DNA of 64,000 nucleotides from Chthonobacter rhizosphaerae (lineage in GTDB: Bacteria > Pseudomonadota > Alphaproteobacteria > Rhizobiales > Pleomorphomonadaceae). Position 1 is the first letter of the stretch. The number at the start of each line of letters is the position of its first letter. Location: contig NZ_JACDIS010000010.1 of assembly GCF_013839525.1 (NCBI RefSeq), positions 97,641 to 161,640 on the forward strand, written 5' to 3'. The translations under genes and the position numbers were made by a program. Shown here piece after piece: positions 54,567-63,840 of this stretch. The notes beneath the pieces were generated by a model, which saw nothing but the letters and a program-made list of their open reading frames with translations, was not told the DNA's origin and did no database searches.

Positions 54567-56555
54567 CTACTCCGCCGCGACCGGCGCCGCCGGCGTGTGC
54601 CGGGCCGGCGTCGGCGCCCCCACCCGGAGCCGCCGGTCGGACAGCGACAGGATCCCGCCGGCCATCATCACCAGCGCGCCGATCCAGATCAGCGTCACCA
54701 GCGGCTTGTCGAACATGCGAACCACCAGCTGGTCGGTGCGCTCGCTCTCCTCGCCGAGGGTCACGTAGAGCTGCGACACCCCGTGCGTGACGATGGACGC
54801 CTCGGTCGTGGGCATCTGGCGCGCCGTGTAGAGCCGCTTGGCCGGGTCCATCTTGGCCACCACCACACCGTCCTTGCGGGCCGTCATGTGGGCGACGAGC
54901 TCGGTGTAGTTCGGCCCGCGTCGGGTCTCGGCGCTGTCGAAGGTCACCTCGTAGCGGCCGATGGTGGCGGTCTGGCCCTGCTTCATCACCAGGATGTTCT
55001 CCACCTGGAGCGACGTCACCCCCACGATGCCGAGGATCATCACGCCGAGCCCCGCATGGGCGACCGCCGTTCCGTAGGCCGAGCGCGGCAGCCCGGCGAG
55101 CCGCCGCCAGCCGATCGCAAGGCCCACGTCCGCGAAGCGCGCGCGGCTGACGAGCTCGCTGATCGCGCCGACGATCAGCCAGGCCGCGAGGCCGATCCCG
55201 AGCACGGCCAGCACCGGCCCGCCCTCGGTCAGGTACCAGGCCATGAGCGCCGCCGCGATCGCCGCCGCGAAGGCGGCCATCAGCCGCTGCGACGCGCCGA
55301 GGAGGTCGCCGCGCTTCCACGCCAGATAGGGTCCGAACGGCACCGCCAGCATCAGCGGGATCATCAGCGGCCCGAAGGTCAGGTTGAAGAAGGGCGCGCC
55401 GACCGAGATCTTCTCCCCCGTCAGCGCCTCCAGCACCAGCGGATAGAGCGTGCCGACCAGCACCGTCGCGCACGAGGCGGTCAGGATGATGTTGTTGAAG
55501 ACGAGCGCGCCTTCCCGGCTCACCGGAGCGAACACGCCGCCCTGCGACAGCTGCGAGGCCCGCAGCGCGAACAGCGACAGGCCGCCGCCGATGAAGACGC
55601 AGAGGATCGCCAGGATGAACACGCCGCGCGCCGGATCGGTCGCGAAGGCGTGCACGGACGTCAGCACGCCCGAGCGGACCAGGAAGGTGCCGAGCAGCGA
55701 CAGCGAGAAGGTCAGGATCGCGAGGAGCACCGTCCAGATCTTCAGGGCGTTGCGCTTCTCCATCACCACCGCCGAGTGGAGGAGAGCGGTGCCGGCGAGC
55801 CACGGCATGAAGGAGGCATTCTCCACCGGGTCCCAGAACCACCAGCCGCCCCAGCCGAGCTCGTAGTAGGCCCAGTAGCTGCCCATGGCGATGCCGGCGG
55901 TCAGGAACACCCACGCGGCCAGCGTCCACGGCCGCACCCAGCGCGCCCAAGCGGCGTCGATCCGGCCCTCGATCAGCGCCGCCACGGCGAACGCGAACGA
56001 GATCGAGAAGCCCACGTAGCCGAGGTAGAGGAGCGGCGGGTGGATGGCGAGGCCGATGTCCTGCAGGATGGGGTTGAGGTCCTGCCCCTCGAACGGCGCC
56101 GGCGACAGGCGCGCGAACGGGTTGGACGTCGCCAGGATGAAGCCGAGGAAAGCCACCGTGATCCAGCCCTGGACGCCCAGCACGTTGGCCTTCAGGCTCG
56201 CCGGCAGGTTCTGGCCGAACGCCGCCACCGACCAGCCGAACAGGGCGAGAATCAGCACCCAGAGGAGCATGGACCCCTCGTGGTTCCCCCACACGCCGGT
56301 GATCTTGTAGATCAGCGGCTTCAGCGAGTGGGAGTTCTCGTAGACGTTCGCCACCGAGAAGTCCGACACCAGATAGGCGTAGGTCAGCGCCGCGAAGGAA
56401 AGGCCGACGAAGGCGAGCTGCGCCGTCGCGATCGGCGAGGCCGCCGCCATCAGGGCCGGGTCGCCGCGCCGGGCGCCGACGATCGGCATCACCGATTGGA
56501 CGAGCGCCAGGGCGAGGGCCAGCACCAGCGCGAAATGACCGATCTCGGCGACCAT
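54567..56555 (-). CDS. ccmF: Cytochrome c heme lyase subunit CcmF (CycK)
   Basis: A 662-aa polytopic membrane protein. The heme-handling WWD motif is intact (WGGWWFWDPVENASFMPW), with conserved histidines in YLVSDFS..NHEGSM-like and IHPPLLYLGY regions. It joins heme to apocytochrome c at the periplasmic face. The ATG at 56555 has GGGAGGA upstream at 4-5 bases; an ATG four codons earlier lies before that site. Confidence 0.96.
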   Translation of the reverse strand: MVAEIGHFALVLALALALVQSVMPIVGARRGDPALMAAASPIATAQLAFVGLSFAALTYAYLVSDFSVANVYENSHSLKPLIYKITGVWGNHEGSMLLWVLILALFGWSVAAFGQNLPASLKANVLGVQGWITVAFLGFILATSNPFARLSPAPFEGQDLNPILQDIGLAIHPPLLYLGYVGFSISFAFAVAALIEGRIDAAWARWVRPWTLAAWVFLTAGIAMGSYWAYYELGWGGWWFWDPVENASFMPWLAGTALLHSAVVMEKRNALKIWTVLLAILTFSLSLLGTFLVRSGVLTSVHAFATDPARGVFILAILCVFIGGGLSLFALRASQLSQGGVFAPVSREGALVFNNIILTASCATVLVGTLYPLVLEALTGEKISVGAPFFNLTFGPLMIPLMLAVPFGPYLAWKRGDLLGASQRLMAAFAAAIAAALMAWYLTEGGPVLAVLGIGLAAWLIVGAISELVSRARFADVGLAIGWRRLAGLPRSAYGTAVAHAGLGVMILGIVGVTSLQVENILVMKQGQTATIGRYEVTFDSAETRRGPNYTELVAHMTARKDGVVVAKMDPAKRLYTARQMPTTEASIVTHGVSQLYVTLGEESERTDQLVVRMFDKPLVTLIWIGALVMMAGGILSLSDRRLRVGAPTPARHTPAAPVAAE

Positions 56556-56644
56556 GCGTCCTCCCATCCCGTGTCGTGGCCGGGCGTCGGCCGGAAACTT
56601 TTACAGGGCCCGCCGGCCGGATCGCCCGGCGAACCCGATGCGCC

Positions 56645-57178
56645 TCAGTTGGTCAGCCGCGCGGGCTCCGCCGCCGGCGTCGCGGCCGGCGCGGCGGCGT
56701 CCGTCGGCGCCGGATCCCGGGTGGACGGCATGGCCGCGCCATCGCCTTCCCACACGCCCTGCGCCTTCAGGCTGTCCACCACTTCCTTCGGCATGTAGTT
56801 CTCGTCGTGTTTGGCGAGCACCGTGTCGGCGCGGAACACCCCGGCGGCGTCGAGCATGCCCTCGGTGACGACGCCCTGCCCTTCCCGGAAGAGATCCGGC
56901 AGCAGGCCCGAATAGGTCACCTGCACGGCGTTCACCGTGTCGGTCACCTCGAACGTCACCGTCGCGTCGTCGCCGCGCCGGACGGTGCCTTCCTTGACGA
57001 GCCCGCCGAGGCGCAGCCGCTGGCCGGGCTCCGCGCCCGTGGTGGCCACGTCGGTCGGCGTCTTGAAGAGCGCGATCTGGCCGCTCATGGCGTAGAGCAC
57101 CAGCCCCATGGCCGCGGCCAGCACCACGCCCACCACGCCGATCAAGGTCAGCCTGCGCGTCTTTCGCGTCATCGCCAT
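56645..57178 (-). CDS. ccmE: Periplasmic heme chaperone CcmE (CycJ)
   Basis: A 177-aa heme chaperone. An N-terminal anchor helix (about 10-32) leads to an OB-fold. His124, the covalent heme attachment residue, is in [11 protein letters not shown], with Tyr128 nearby. The C-terminal tail after about residue 145 is Ala/Pro-rich and disordered. A second ATG two codons in is also possible as start. Confidence 0.95.
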   Translation of the reverse strand: MAMTRKTRRLTLIGVVGVVLAAAMGLVLYAMSGQIALFKTPTDVATTGAEPGQRLRLGGLVKEGTVRRGDDATVTFEVTDTVNAVQVTYSGLLPDLFREGQGVVTEGMLDAAGVFRADTVLAKHDENYMPKEVVDSLKAQGVWEGDGAAMPSTRDPAPTDAAAPAATPAAEPARLTN

Positions 57179-57275
57179 CGCCGTCGTCCCGCCCTCTGGT
57201 CCCTGCCGTGTCCCGAAGCCGCACCTCTCCGCGGGCGCGTGCCGGCTCGTCCAATGCCGGGGGTCGCCCTTCCGG

Positions 57276-58436
57276 TCAGGGAACGAGCCCCATGCTCTTC
57301 GCCGCGTCCTGGATCTGCGCCAGGATCGTCGGGTCGTCCTTGAAGGTCTCTTCCGCCTTTTTCAGGGCGGCGCTCGCGTCCTCCGGGCGCTCCATCACAC
57401 CGTAGGCGCGGATCAGCTGCATCCAGCCCACCGGGTCGCGCGGGTTCTGCTCCAGGCGGTCCGCCAGCCGCTGGACCATGCCGGCCACCATCTGGGCCCG
57501 CTCCTCGTCCGACATCGCCTCGGCCGCCGCCACGTCGGCGGCGCCCGGTCCCGCCGCCGGCCCGGCGGAAACCGCCGGCAGCCCCGCCGGCTCCGGCGTG
57601 TCCGCCGGCCGGCCGAGGGCGGCGAGCGCCCGCTTCCGGTTCTCGCGCACCGGCTCCAGCCACGGCGCGTCCGCGGCCGAGCGGCGGATGATCTCGTCGT
57701 ATTCGGCAAGGCTCTCCTCGTTGCGCCCCGCCTGCAGCAGGCCGAGCGCCCGATAGTAGCGCGCCTTGATCCGGTCCGGATCGGCCTGGACGGCCGCGTC
57801 CAGCGCCGCCTGCGCCTCCTCGGACACCAGCCCCTCCCCGGCCGCCACCAGGGTCTCGCCGAGCGCCTCGTTCAGCTCCGGCGACGGCCCCTCGATGCGG
57901 ATGATCTCCCGGTAGGCCCGCGCCGCGTCGTCCACCCGGCCGGTGCGAAGGTAGATGGGCGCCAGAACCTTCCAGCCCTCCGCGTCGTTCGGCTGGTTGA
58001 CGAGGTGCGCCTCCACCCGGGCGATCATCTCGACCACGTTGTTCGGGTCAGGCGGCGCCTGCAGGCGCGCCGCGAGCGGCTGGTCGGGAAGGTCGGGCGA
58101 TCCGGTCGACGCGTAGACGCCGAGCGCCAGGAGGGGGATCGCCATCGTCGCCGCCATCGCGGCGGGCTTCGCCCAGGACCGGCGCGGCGACGCGGCCTCC
58201 GCCGCCTCGCTCGCCTTCAGGAGGCGGCGGGCGATCTCGGCCCGGGCCGCCTCGGCTTCCGCGGCGCCGATCAGGCCCCGCTCCCGGTCGCGCTCCAGCT
58301 CCGCCAGCTGGTCGCGGTAGACCGCCCGGTCGTGCGCGCTCGCCGGCAGCGCGGCGCGTCGATGCCGCGCGAGCGGCACGATCACGGCGAGCGCCGCCGC
58401 GACGGTCATCAGGGCGAAGACGATCCAGACCAGCAT
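57276..58436 (-). CDS. ccmI: Cytochrome c maturation protein CcmI (CycH)
   Basis: A 386-aa apocytochrome chaperone. An N-terminal helix (about 2-22), a cytoplasmic loop with the conserved [17 protein letters not shown], a second helix (about 127-145) and a C-terminal TPR region ([51 protein letters not shown]). It is the first gene of the ccmIEFH set on the minus strand. Confidence 0.94.
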   Translation of the reverse strand: MLVWIVFALMTVAAALAVIVPLARHRRAALPASAHDRAVYRDQLAELERDRERGLIGAAEAEAARAEIARRLLKASEAAEAASPRRSWAKPAAMAATMAIPLLALGVYASTGSPDLPDQPLAARLQAPPDPNNVVEMIARVEAHLVNQPNDAEGWKVLAPIYLRTGRVDDAARAYREIIRIEGPSPELNEALGETLVAAGEGLVSEEAQAALDAAVQADPDRIKARYYRALGLLQAGRNEESLAEYDEIIRRSAADAPWLEPVRENRKRALAALGRPADTPEPAGLPAVSAGPAAGPGAADVAAAEAMSDEERAQMVAGMVQRLADRLEQNPRDPVGWMQLIRAYGVMERPEDASAALKKAEETFKDDPTILAQIQDAAKSMGLVP

Positions 58437-58543
58437 CGGAGCGATGTCACCTCGGCGGGCCGCAGAGGCGGCCGCTCGCCGTCACATAAGCGACTTGGCC
58501 CGGTTCCTCAATGATGTCCGTCAAACCGTCGCAGGCTGCGCGC

Positions 58544-59935
58544 TCACTCGAAGCTCGGCAGCGTCGGCCGGCTCGCGGCGGCGATGTCGCGGCTCTTCTG
58601 CACCAGCGCGGCGTGTTCGTCCCCGAACGTGAGCGCGGACAGGCTGATCAGCGTGTCGCTCGCGGCCCTGATGGCCGCGTGAAACTCGCCGCGGCTCTTG
58701 CGCAGCTGTTCGATCAGCCGCCCGCCCTGCACCTCCAGGGAGCGTTCCACCACCGGTACCAGCCGGGTCACGAGTTCGTTGAGGGCGAGCGCGTCCTTGG
58801 ACTTCCGCACCGCCATCAGCAGCGCCACCGCCCGGATCGCGTCCCTCGCCTCGGCTTCCGCGGGCGGGTGGCCGGCCGACACCGTCAGGGCGGCGCGGAT
58901 CAGCGCCACCACGCCCCCGATGTCCTCCAGGATGAGGCCCGACATGGCGCGCCGCAGCTCGCTCAGCCGCTTCAGCCAGGTGCCGTCCTCCTCCAGGGCC
59001 AGCACGCCGGTCACCGCGCGCACGGCTTCGTGATACCGGCGGATCTCCTGCAGCATGGCGTCGAGCCCGTTCGGGTCCTCGCGCAGGCCCGCGTACCGGG
59101 TCACCGACCGCTGCACCACCGAAAGCGCCACGTCCACGAACACCCGCCCGTCGGACCGGCGCACCGTCGCGATGTCGTCGTCCTCGTCCGCCAGGGCCAG
59201 CGCCACCCGGGCGAGCGTCGAGGTGGACGGCGCGCGCGACGCCACCGCCAGGGCGGCCAGTTCCAGGTCCTTCGGATAGGTGTGCACGAAGGCGACGGTC
59301 TGCTCGATCGCCAATCGTTCGGTGGGATCCCACGGCTGGATGGCGACCGGAAGCCGCATCAGCAGCCGCTCCAGGGTGGGCAGCCGGCCGGCGAGGTCGA
59401 TCAGGTCCATGGCGTCCCGCAGCACCTCCTCGCCGCCGAGCGCCACGATGAAGCGCTGCAGCTTCTTCGGGTGCTCCGCCGCGGCGGCCGCCTGCCGGGC
59501 CAGTTCGCCCACGGCGGCCGACCGGAGCACGCCGAGGTTGTCGTTCATGTGCCGTTCGGTGGAATAGCCGCGCAGCGCGTGCGGGTGCAGCCACGGGCGG
59601 AACTGCTCCGTCATGGCGACCCGCGTCAGGTAGGTCCAGATGGCGTCGATCGACTGCGCCGCGATCCAGCCCGGCTGGCGCGGCGTCAGCGTCTCCGGGA
59701 TCACGAACGGGGCGAACGGCTGGAAGAAGCTGTCCTTGACGGTTGCCGGGTCCGGCAGCACCGCGCCGTTGCCGTGGATGGCCGTCCGGGTCGCGTCCAG
59801 GATCAGCCGCGCCTCCGCGTCCGCCTCGCCGCCGGCCTTCGTTTCCAGCGTCCTCAAAAGCAGCGCGCGGGCGCCGGGCGAGAGCCCGTTCAGGTAGGAG
59901 ACGACCTTGTCTTGGATGAGCCGGCCCTGGGACAT
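58544..59935 (-). CDS. Hypothetical helical protein upstream of ccmI
   Basis: A 463-aa soluble protein with no recognised domain, signal peptide or membrane segment. It is predicted to be almost entirely alpha-helical, with a regular spacing of Leu/Ala that resembles HEAT-like or other helical repeats. Segments such as TERHMNDNLGVLRSAAVGEL and PKKLQRFIVALGGEEVLRDA may be useful for searches. The ATG at 59935 with GGAGGA upstream is preferred over a TTG at 59977. It lies about 107 bases before ccmI on the same strand. Confidence 0.8.
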   Translation of the reverse strand: MSQGRLIQDKVVSYLNGLSPGARALLLRTLETKAGGEADAEARLILDATRTAIHGNGAVLPDPATVKDSFFQPFAPFVIPETLTPRQPGWIAAQSIDAIWTYLTRVAMTEQFRPWLHPHALRGYSTERHMNDNLGVLRSAAVGELARQAAAAAEHPKKLQRFIVALGGEEVLRDAMDLIDLAGRLPTLERLLMRLPVAIQPWDPTERLAIEQTVAFVHTYPKDLELAALAVASRAPSTSTLARVALALADEDDDIATVRRSDGRVFVDVALSVVQRSVTRYAGLREDPNGLDAMLQEIRRYHEAVRAVTGVLALEEDGTWLKRLSELRRAMSGLILEDIGGVVALIRAALTVSAGHPPAEAEARDAIRAVALLMAVRKSKDALALNELVTRLVPVVERSLEVQGGRLIEQLRKSRGEFHAAIRAASDTLISLSALTFGDEHAALVQKSRDIAAASRPTLPSFE

Positions 59936-60111
59936 GTCCTCCGCCTCGCATTCGCGCGATGCGATGTGTTGAGACAAGGTGAGCCAGAAGCGTTACCGAA
60001 CCGTGAGTCGCCCCCGCGATTCCGCCAGGGGGCGGCCGGATTCGCGCGCCGGTCGATGCGCCTCCCGCACCCGGCCAGGGCCGTCTCGCCGCCGGCCCCC
60101 GAAACGCGAAA

Positions 60112-60135
60112 CGGGGCCGCCCGAAGGCGGCCCCG
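60112..60135 (-). terminator. Rho-independent terminator after glycine-zipper lipoprotein
   Basis: CGGGGCCGCC (60112-60121) and GGCGGCCCCG (60126-60135) with a CGAA loop form a 10-bp stem; on the minus strand it is followed by TTTCGCGTTTC. It lies about 30 bases after the lipoprotein stop. Confidence 0.85.
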
Positions 60136-60166
60136 CTCCATGCCGTCTCGTCGCTGTCGGTCGGGC

Positions 60167-60637
60167 TCAGCCCACCGGGCGCCAGGACCCGTCCGGGTTG
60201 CGGCAGGCTTGGCCGCGGGCGGTCTCCGGGCGACCGTCGATGTAGATGGTGCTCACATACTCGCGGCACTGCGAGTTGTTCACGTAGTAGGTCGGGCCGG
60301 TCTGCACGTCGCCGTACACGCCCGTCTGCGGGTTGGACCAGCGCTGAGGAGCGCCCGTGTTCAACGCCTGCACCTGCGAGGCGTAGTAGTACTGGCGGTC
60401 CTGCTCGTCCATGCGGGCGCCGATCTGGTTGCCCACGAAGCCGCCGATCAGGGCGCCGGCCGCCACGGCCGCAATCCGGCCGGAGCCGGAGCCGAACGCC
60501 GAGCCGATAGCCGCGCCGCCGACGGCGCCCGCCAGCGTCCCGAGCGACGCCTTCTGACCGACAGTGGGGTCGGACGCGCAGCCGGCGAGCGTCACGCCGA
60601 CCATGCTGACCGCAATCATCTTCTTCACACCGAGCAT
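60167..60637 (-). CDS. Glycine-zipper outer-membrane lipoprotein (17-kDa surface antigen type)
   Basis: A 156-aa lipoprotein. The signal ends in lipobox LAGC (Cys20). A glycine-zipper segment follows (GTLAGAVGGAAIGSAFGSG, then AAGALIGGFVGNQIGARMD), as in rickettsial 17-kDa antigens. The C-terminus has a conserved cysteine pair (SQCREY and GQACRNPDGSW). Such proteins sit in the outer membrane; the precise role is unknown. The ATG at 60637 follows GGGAGA. Confidence 0.88.
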   Translation of the reverse strand: MLGVKKMIAVSMVGVTLAGCASDPTVGQKASLGTLAGAVGGAAIGSAFGSGSGRIAAVAAGALIGGFVGNQIGARMDEQDRQYYYASQVQALNTGAPQRWSNPQTGVYGDVQTGPTYYVNNSQCREYVSTIYIDGRPETARGQACRNPDGSWRPVG

Positions 60638-60818
60638 GATATCTCCCGTCTCCGCCTCGGCCGTTCCCTGCGCGGGAGCAAGCCGTCGTCCCCGCTGCGC
60701 TGCCTTCAAACCGCGCAAATCGTCCCTGGTTCCTTGCGACAGGAACGTGGCCGAATTGCGAAGAACAAGGTGGCGGCGCCTTTGCGGCTGGCGACGCCGT
60801 CCGCAAGGGCCCGGTCCG

Positions 60819-62174
60819 TCAACTCTGCGGCAGCCGCACGGTCACCTTCAGCCCGCCGAGGTCGGAGGTCTCGAAGGCGAGCTTGCCGCCGTAGGCCTCC
60901 ACCAGTTCGTCCACGATGTTGAGCCCGAGGCCGGAGCCCGGCACGCTCTCGTCCAGTCGCCGCCCTCTGGCCAGCACCACCGCCGCCTGCCCGTCCGGAA
61001 GGCCCGGGCCGTCGTCCTCCACCGTCACGGCGATCATCGGCCGCGCGCTCGCCTCTCCGGCCTCCGCCGCCACGGTCGCCCGCACCCGACCGCGGCCGAA
61101 TTTGGCCGCGTTGTCCATCAGGTTGCCGACGAGCTCGTCCAGGTCCCGCCGCTCGATCCGGGCCTTCAGGTCCGCCGGGCCGTTCACCTCGATGGCGAGA
61201 TCCCGGTCCGCGTAGGCGCGCCTGAGCACCGCCGCGACCCCGTCGAGCGAGCGCCGCGCCTCGGCGGCGGCGCCGATCACCCGGCGCTCGGCCGCCATGC
61301 GGGCCCGGTCCAGGTAGCGGTCCACCTGGGCGCGCATCACGGCCACCTGTTCGGTCACCTTGGCGCCGAGCGGCCCGTCGTCCGCGCGGGCCTCGTTCAG
61401 CATCACGCTGAGCGGCGTCTTCAGCGCGTGGGCGAGGTTGCCCACGTGGCCGCGCGCCCGCTCCACGATGGCGCCGTTCGTCTCGATCAGGGCGTTCAGC
61501 TCCTCCGCGAGCGGCGCGATCTCGCGCGGCAGGTCCGCCTCCAGCCGGCTCGCCCGGCCCTCGCGGATCGCCTTCAGGCCGTCCCGCATGGTGTCGAGCG
61601 GCCGCAGGCCCAGTCGCACCTGCAGGATGGTGGCGAGCACGAGGCCGACGGCGAACACCGTCAGGGTCGCGAACACCCGGTTGCGGAACGACGCGATGTC
61701 GGCCTTCAGTTCGTCCGCGTTGCCGGCGACCGCCACGTCCAGCTCCCGGCCGCCGATCAGCCGCACCCTCTGCGCCACCAGCCGGAGCTCGTAGTTGAGC
61801 GGCCCCACCACGTAGCTGCCCGCCACCGTGCCGTCCGCCGGCGGTTCCGGCACGTCCAGGATCTCGCCGAAGAGCGACCGGGACGCCGCCGTCACCTGCC
61901 CGGTCCGGGCGTCGCGCACCAGCCAGTACCAGCCGGACAGCGGCAGGTTGAAGCGCGGCTCCCCGGCATTGTCGAACGCCGGCGCCTCTCCTTCCGGCAC
62001 GAGCGCGACCGCGCCCGCCAGCGTCTTCTGGTAGACCGCGAGCCGCGCGTCGAACGAGCGCTCCAGGCTGCCCCGGTAGAGTTGGGTGAGGAGAAGGCCG
62101 GCGCCCGCCAGCGAGACGGCGCTCCACAGCACCGCCGAGGCGACGAGGCGCCAGGCGAGCGAGCGTTCAGCCAC
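60819..62174 (-). CDS. feuQ: Sensor histidine kinase FeuQ
   Basis: A 451-aa kinase with two membrane helices (about 9-31 and 167-187), a periplasmic domain of about 130 residues, HAMP, HisKA with His249 in NLAHALKTPLSV, and HATPase_c (GNLMDNAAKFG, DDGPGLPDGQ, GSGLGLNIV). The GTG start overlaps the end of feuP by 8 bases. FeuPQ controls osmotic/cyclic-glucan and related envelope functions in rhizobia, and the wording fits that pair. Confidence 0.9.
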   Translation of the reverse strand: MAERSLAWRLVASAVLWSAVSLAGAGLLLTQLYRGSLERSFDARLAVYQKTLAGAVALVPEGEAPAFDNAGEPRFNLPLSGWYWLVRDARTGQVTAASRSLFGEILDVPEPPADGTVAGSYVVGPLNYELRLVAQRVRLIGGRELDVAVAGNADELKADIASFRNRVFATLTVFAVGLVLATILQVRLGLRPLDTMRDGLKAIREGRASRLEADLPREIAPLAEELNALIETNGAIVERARGHVGNLAHALKTPLSVMLNEARADDGPLGAKVTEQVAVMRAQVDRYLDRARMAAERRVIGAAAEARRSLDGVAAVLRRAYADRDLAIEVNGPADLKARIERRDLDELVGNLMDNAAKFGRGRVRATVAAEAGEASARPMIAVTVEDDGPGLPDGQAAVVLARGRRLDESVPGSGLGLNIVDELVEAYGGKLAFETSDLGGLKVTVRLPQS

Positions 62175-62865
62175 CTCCGCCCTGCCCCCCGGAGCCGGCC
62201 CCCGGCCCGGCCGTTCCCACCCGGTAGCCCAGCCCGCGCACGGTCTCGATGATGTCGACGCCGAGTTTCTTGCGCAGGCGGCCGATGAACACCTCGATGG
62301 TGTTGCTGTCCCGGTCGAAATCCTGGTCGTAGAGGTGTTCCACCAGCTCGGTGCGCGACACCACCTTGTCCTTGTGGAGCATCAGGTACTGGATGAGCCG
62401 GAACTCGTGGGACGTCAGCTTCACCGGATTGCCCGAAACGGTCAGCCGCCCGGCCTTCACGTCCAGCCGCACCGGCCCGATCTCGATCTCGTTGGAGGCG
62501 TGCCCCGCCGCCCGGCGCACCAGCGCCCGCAGGCGCGCCAGAACCTCCTCCATGTGGAAGGGCTTGGCCACGTAGTCGTCGGCGCCCGCGTCGATGCCGG
62601 CCACCTTGTCGCTCCAGCGGTCGCGGGCCGTCAGCAGCAGCACCGGCATGCGCCGCCCGTCGCGCCGCCAGGTCTCCAGCACAGACAGCCCGTCCATGGC
62701 CGGCAGGCCGATGTCCAGCACCACCGCGTCATAGGGTTCCGTGTCGCCGAGGAAGTGCCCCTCCTCGCCGTCGAACGCCACGTCCACCACGAAGCCGGCG
62801 TCGCGGCAGGCGGCGGCCAGTTGGCGGTTGAGGTCCTTGTCGTCCTCTACGATCAGTACGCGCAT
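62167..62865 (-). CDS. feuP: Response regulator FeuP (OmpR family)
   Basis: A 232-aa regulator. Phosphorylation site Asp51 (AVVLDIGLP), conserved Lys in AKPFHMEEV, and a winged helix (LTSHEFRLIQYLMLHKDKVV, TIEVFIGRLRKKLG). The segment EGHFLGDTEPYDAVVLDIGL is close to rhizobial FeuP. The C-terminus has a Gly-rich tail that overlaps the feuQ start. Confidence 0.92.
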   Translation of the reverse strand: MRVLIVEDDKDLNRQLAAACRDAGFVVDVAFDGEEGHFLGDTEPYDAVVLDIGLPAMDGLSVLETWRRDGRRMPVLLLTARDRWSDKVAGIDAGADDYVAKPFHMEEVLARLRALVRRAAGHASNEIEIGPVRLDVKAGRLTVSGNPVKLTSHEFRLIQYLMLHKDKVVSRTELVEHLYDQDFDRDSNTIEVFIGRLRKKLGVDIIETVRGLGYRVGTAGPGAGSGGQGGGG

Positions 62866-62918
62866 GTTTGTCCGTCCCGCCGCCGCGAACCGGAGCCGCG
62901 GCCTTTCCCTTCGTCCGC

Positions 62919-63224
62919 TCAGCCGCCGCCCGCGATGGCTCCGGTGCGGGCGTCCACCACGATGGTCACCACGCGCCCGCCCGGCCCCATCACGGCCAGC
63001 CGGTAGACGAGCCGGCCGCCGCTCTCGCACAGCTCGGCGTTCACGATGTCCCCGTCCACCCGGCGGGCGACGGACGAGAGCCGCATCGCCTCCCCGGACG
63101 CGATCGCCGCCTGGGCCTCGCGCGCCGACAGGCAGTCCGCCGCGGCCGCGGTCGGGGCCGTCGCGGCGAGCGCTGCGGCGAGGAATGCACCGACGATCGG
63201 GGATTTTCTGTGGCGGCGGGTCAT
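62919..63224 (-). CDS. PepSY-domain secreted protein upstream of feuP
   Basis: A 101-aa exported protein: signal peptide (about 1-29, ending AAA before DCLS), then a PepSY-like domain (REAQAAIASGEAMRL at its start; LVYRLAVMGPGGRVVTIVVD and ARTGAI at its end) and two cysteines that may pair. PepSY genes are commonly found directly upstream of feuPQ; in Sinorhizobium a small periplasmic protein (FeuN) controls the pair, and this gene is in the matching position. Confidence 0.85.
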   Translation of the reverse strand: MTRRHRKSPIVGAFLAAALAATAPTAAAADCLSAREAQAAIASGEAMRLSSVARRVDGDIVNAELCESGGRLVYRLAVMGPGGRVVTIVVDARTGAIAGGG

Positions 63225-63361
63225 GGGTGCCACCTTAGGGCGCAGCGGCTGAACCGTCCATGAATACGCCGCCCGGACGGCCGCCCGTCTCCGTGTTTCT
63301 GGCGATCCGTCAGCCCGATCCCGCGAGCGGCTCCGCCTGCCCCGCGTCCACGCGCCCGCCG

Positions 63362-63811
63362 TCACTCCACCGGGTCCGGCGGCAGCCAGTCCGCGTCCGA
63401 CCGCCGCCACCCGGGCGACACCGACACCGGACAGGGGTGCGCCTCGTGCCCCGGCGGCGGCGTCCAGCCCGAGCCCGGACCGTTCACCGTCACGTTCACC
63501 ACCAGCCCCGCCCCGTCAACCACCGCCGTGCGAACCACACCGCCGCCCGACGCGCCCAGCCCTCCTTCAGCGGACCCGGCGACGCCGTCCGCGCCCACGC
63601 CATCGCCCGTCGCCACGCCGTCCGCGCCCACCCCATCCCCCGTCGCCACGCCGTCCGCACCCACCCCATCCCCCGTCGCCACGCCGTCCGCGTCCACGCC
63701 ATCGCCCGCCTCCCTGCCCTTCGCGCCCGCGCCTTCTCCCGCCGGACCGCCGTCCGACCCGTCCACGCCCGCGGCCTTCGCCGCCCGGCTCGCCGTCCGC
63801 CTCGCCGCCAT
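63362..63811 (-). CDS. Repeat-containing protein with a phage tail-type C-terminus
   Basis: A 149-aa protein. The middle is a run of an 11-residue repeat (GDGVGADGVAT, about three copies plus degenerate ends). The C-terminal part (VVNVTVNGPGSGW, then SVSPGWRRSDADWLPPDP) resembles the small proteins that accompany phage tail fibres (N-x-I/V start, GW.....F.PP end). The ATG at 63811 follows GGAGGA; an earlier GTG at 63844 overlaps the upstream stop. It follows directly after the glycine-rich gene at the window edge. Confidence 0.6.
   Translation of the reverse strand: MAARRTASRAAKAAGVDGSDGGPAGEGAGAKGREAGDGVDADGVATGDGVGADGVATGDGVGADGVATGDGVGADGVAGSAEGGLGASGGGVVRTAVVDGAGLVVNVTVNGPGSGWTPPPGHEAHPCPVSVSPGWRRSDADWLPPDPVE
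63583..63715. repeat. 33-bp in-frame tandem repeat
   Basis: About three near-identical copies of a 33-bp unit (GCCGTCCGCGCCCACCCCAT plus CCCCCGTCGCCAC) with degenerate flanks, coding for the 11-residue repeat of the gene at 63362-63811. Copy number may vary between strains. Confidence 0.8.
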
Positions 63812-63840
63812 GCCGCCGTCCTCCGCTCGCGCCCTGTCCG

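Noticed and set aside
63583..63715. 33-bp tandem repeat as CRISPR or origin iterons
   Set aside because: The units are directly adjacent, without spacers, and stay in frame within a coding sequence.
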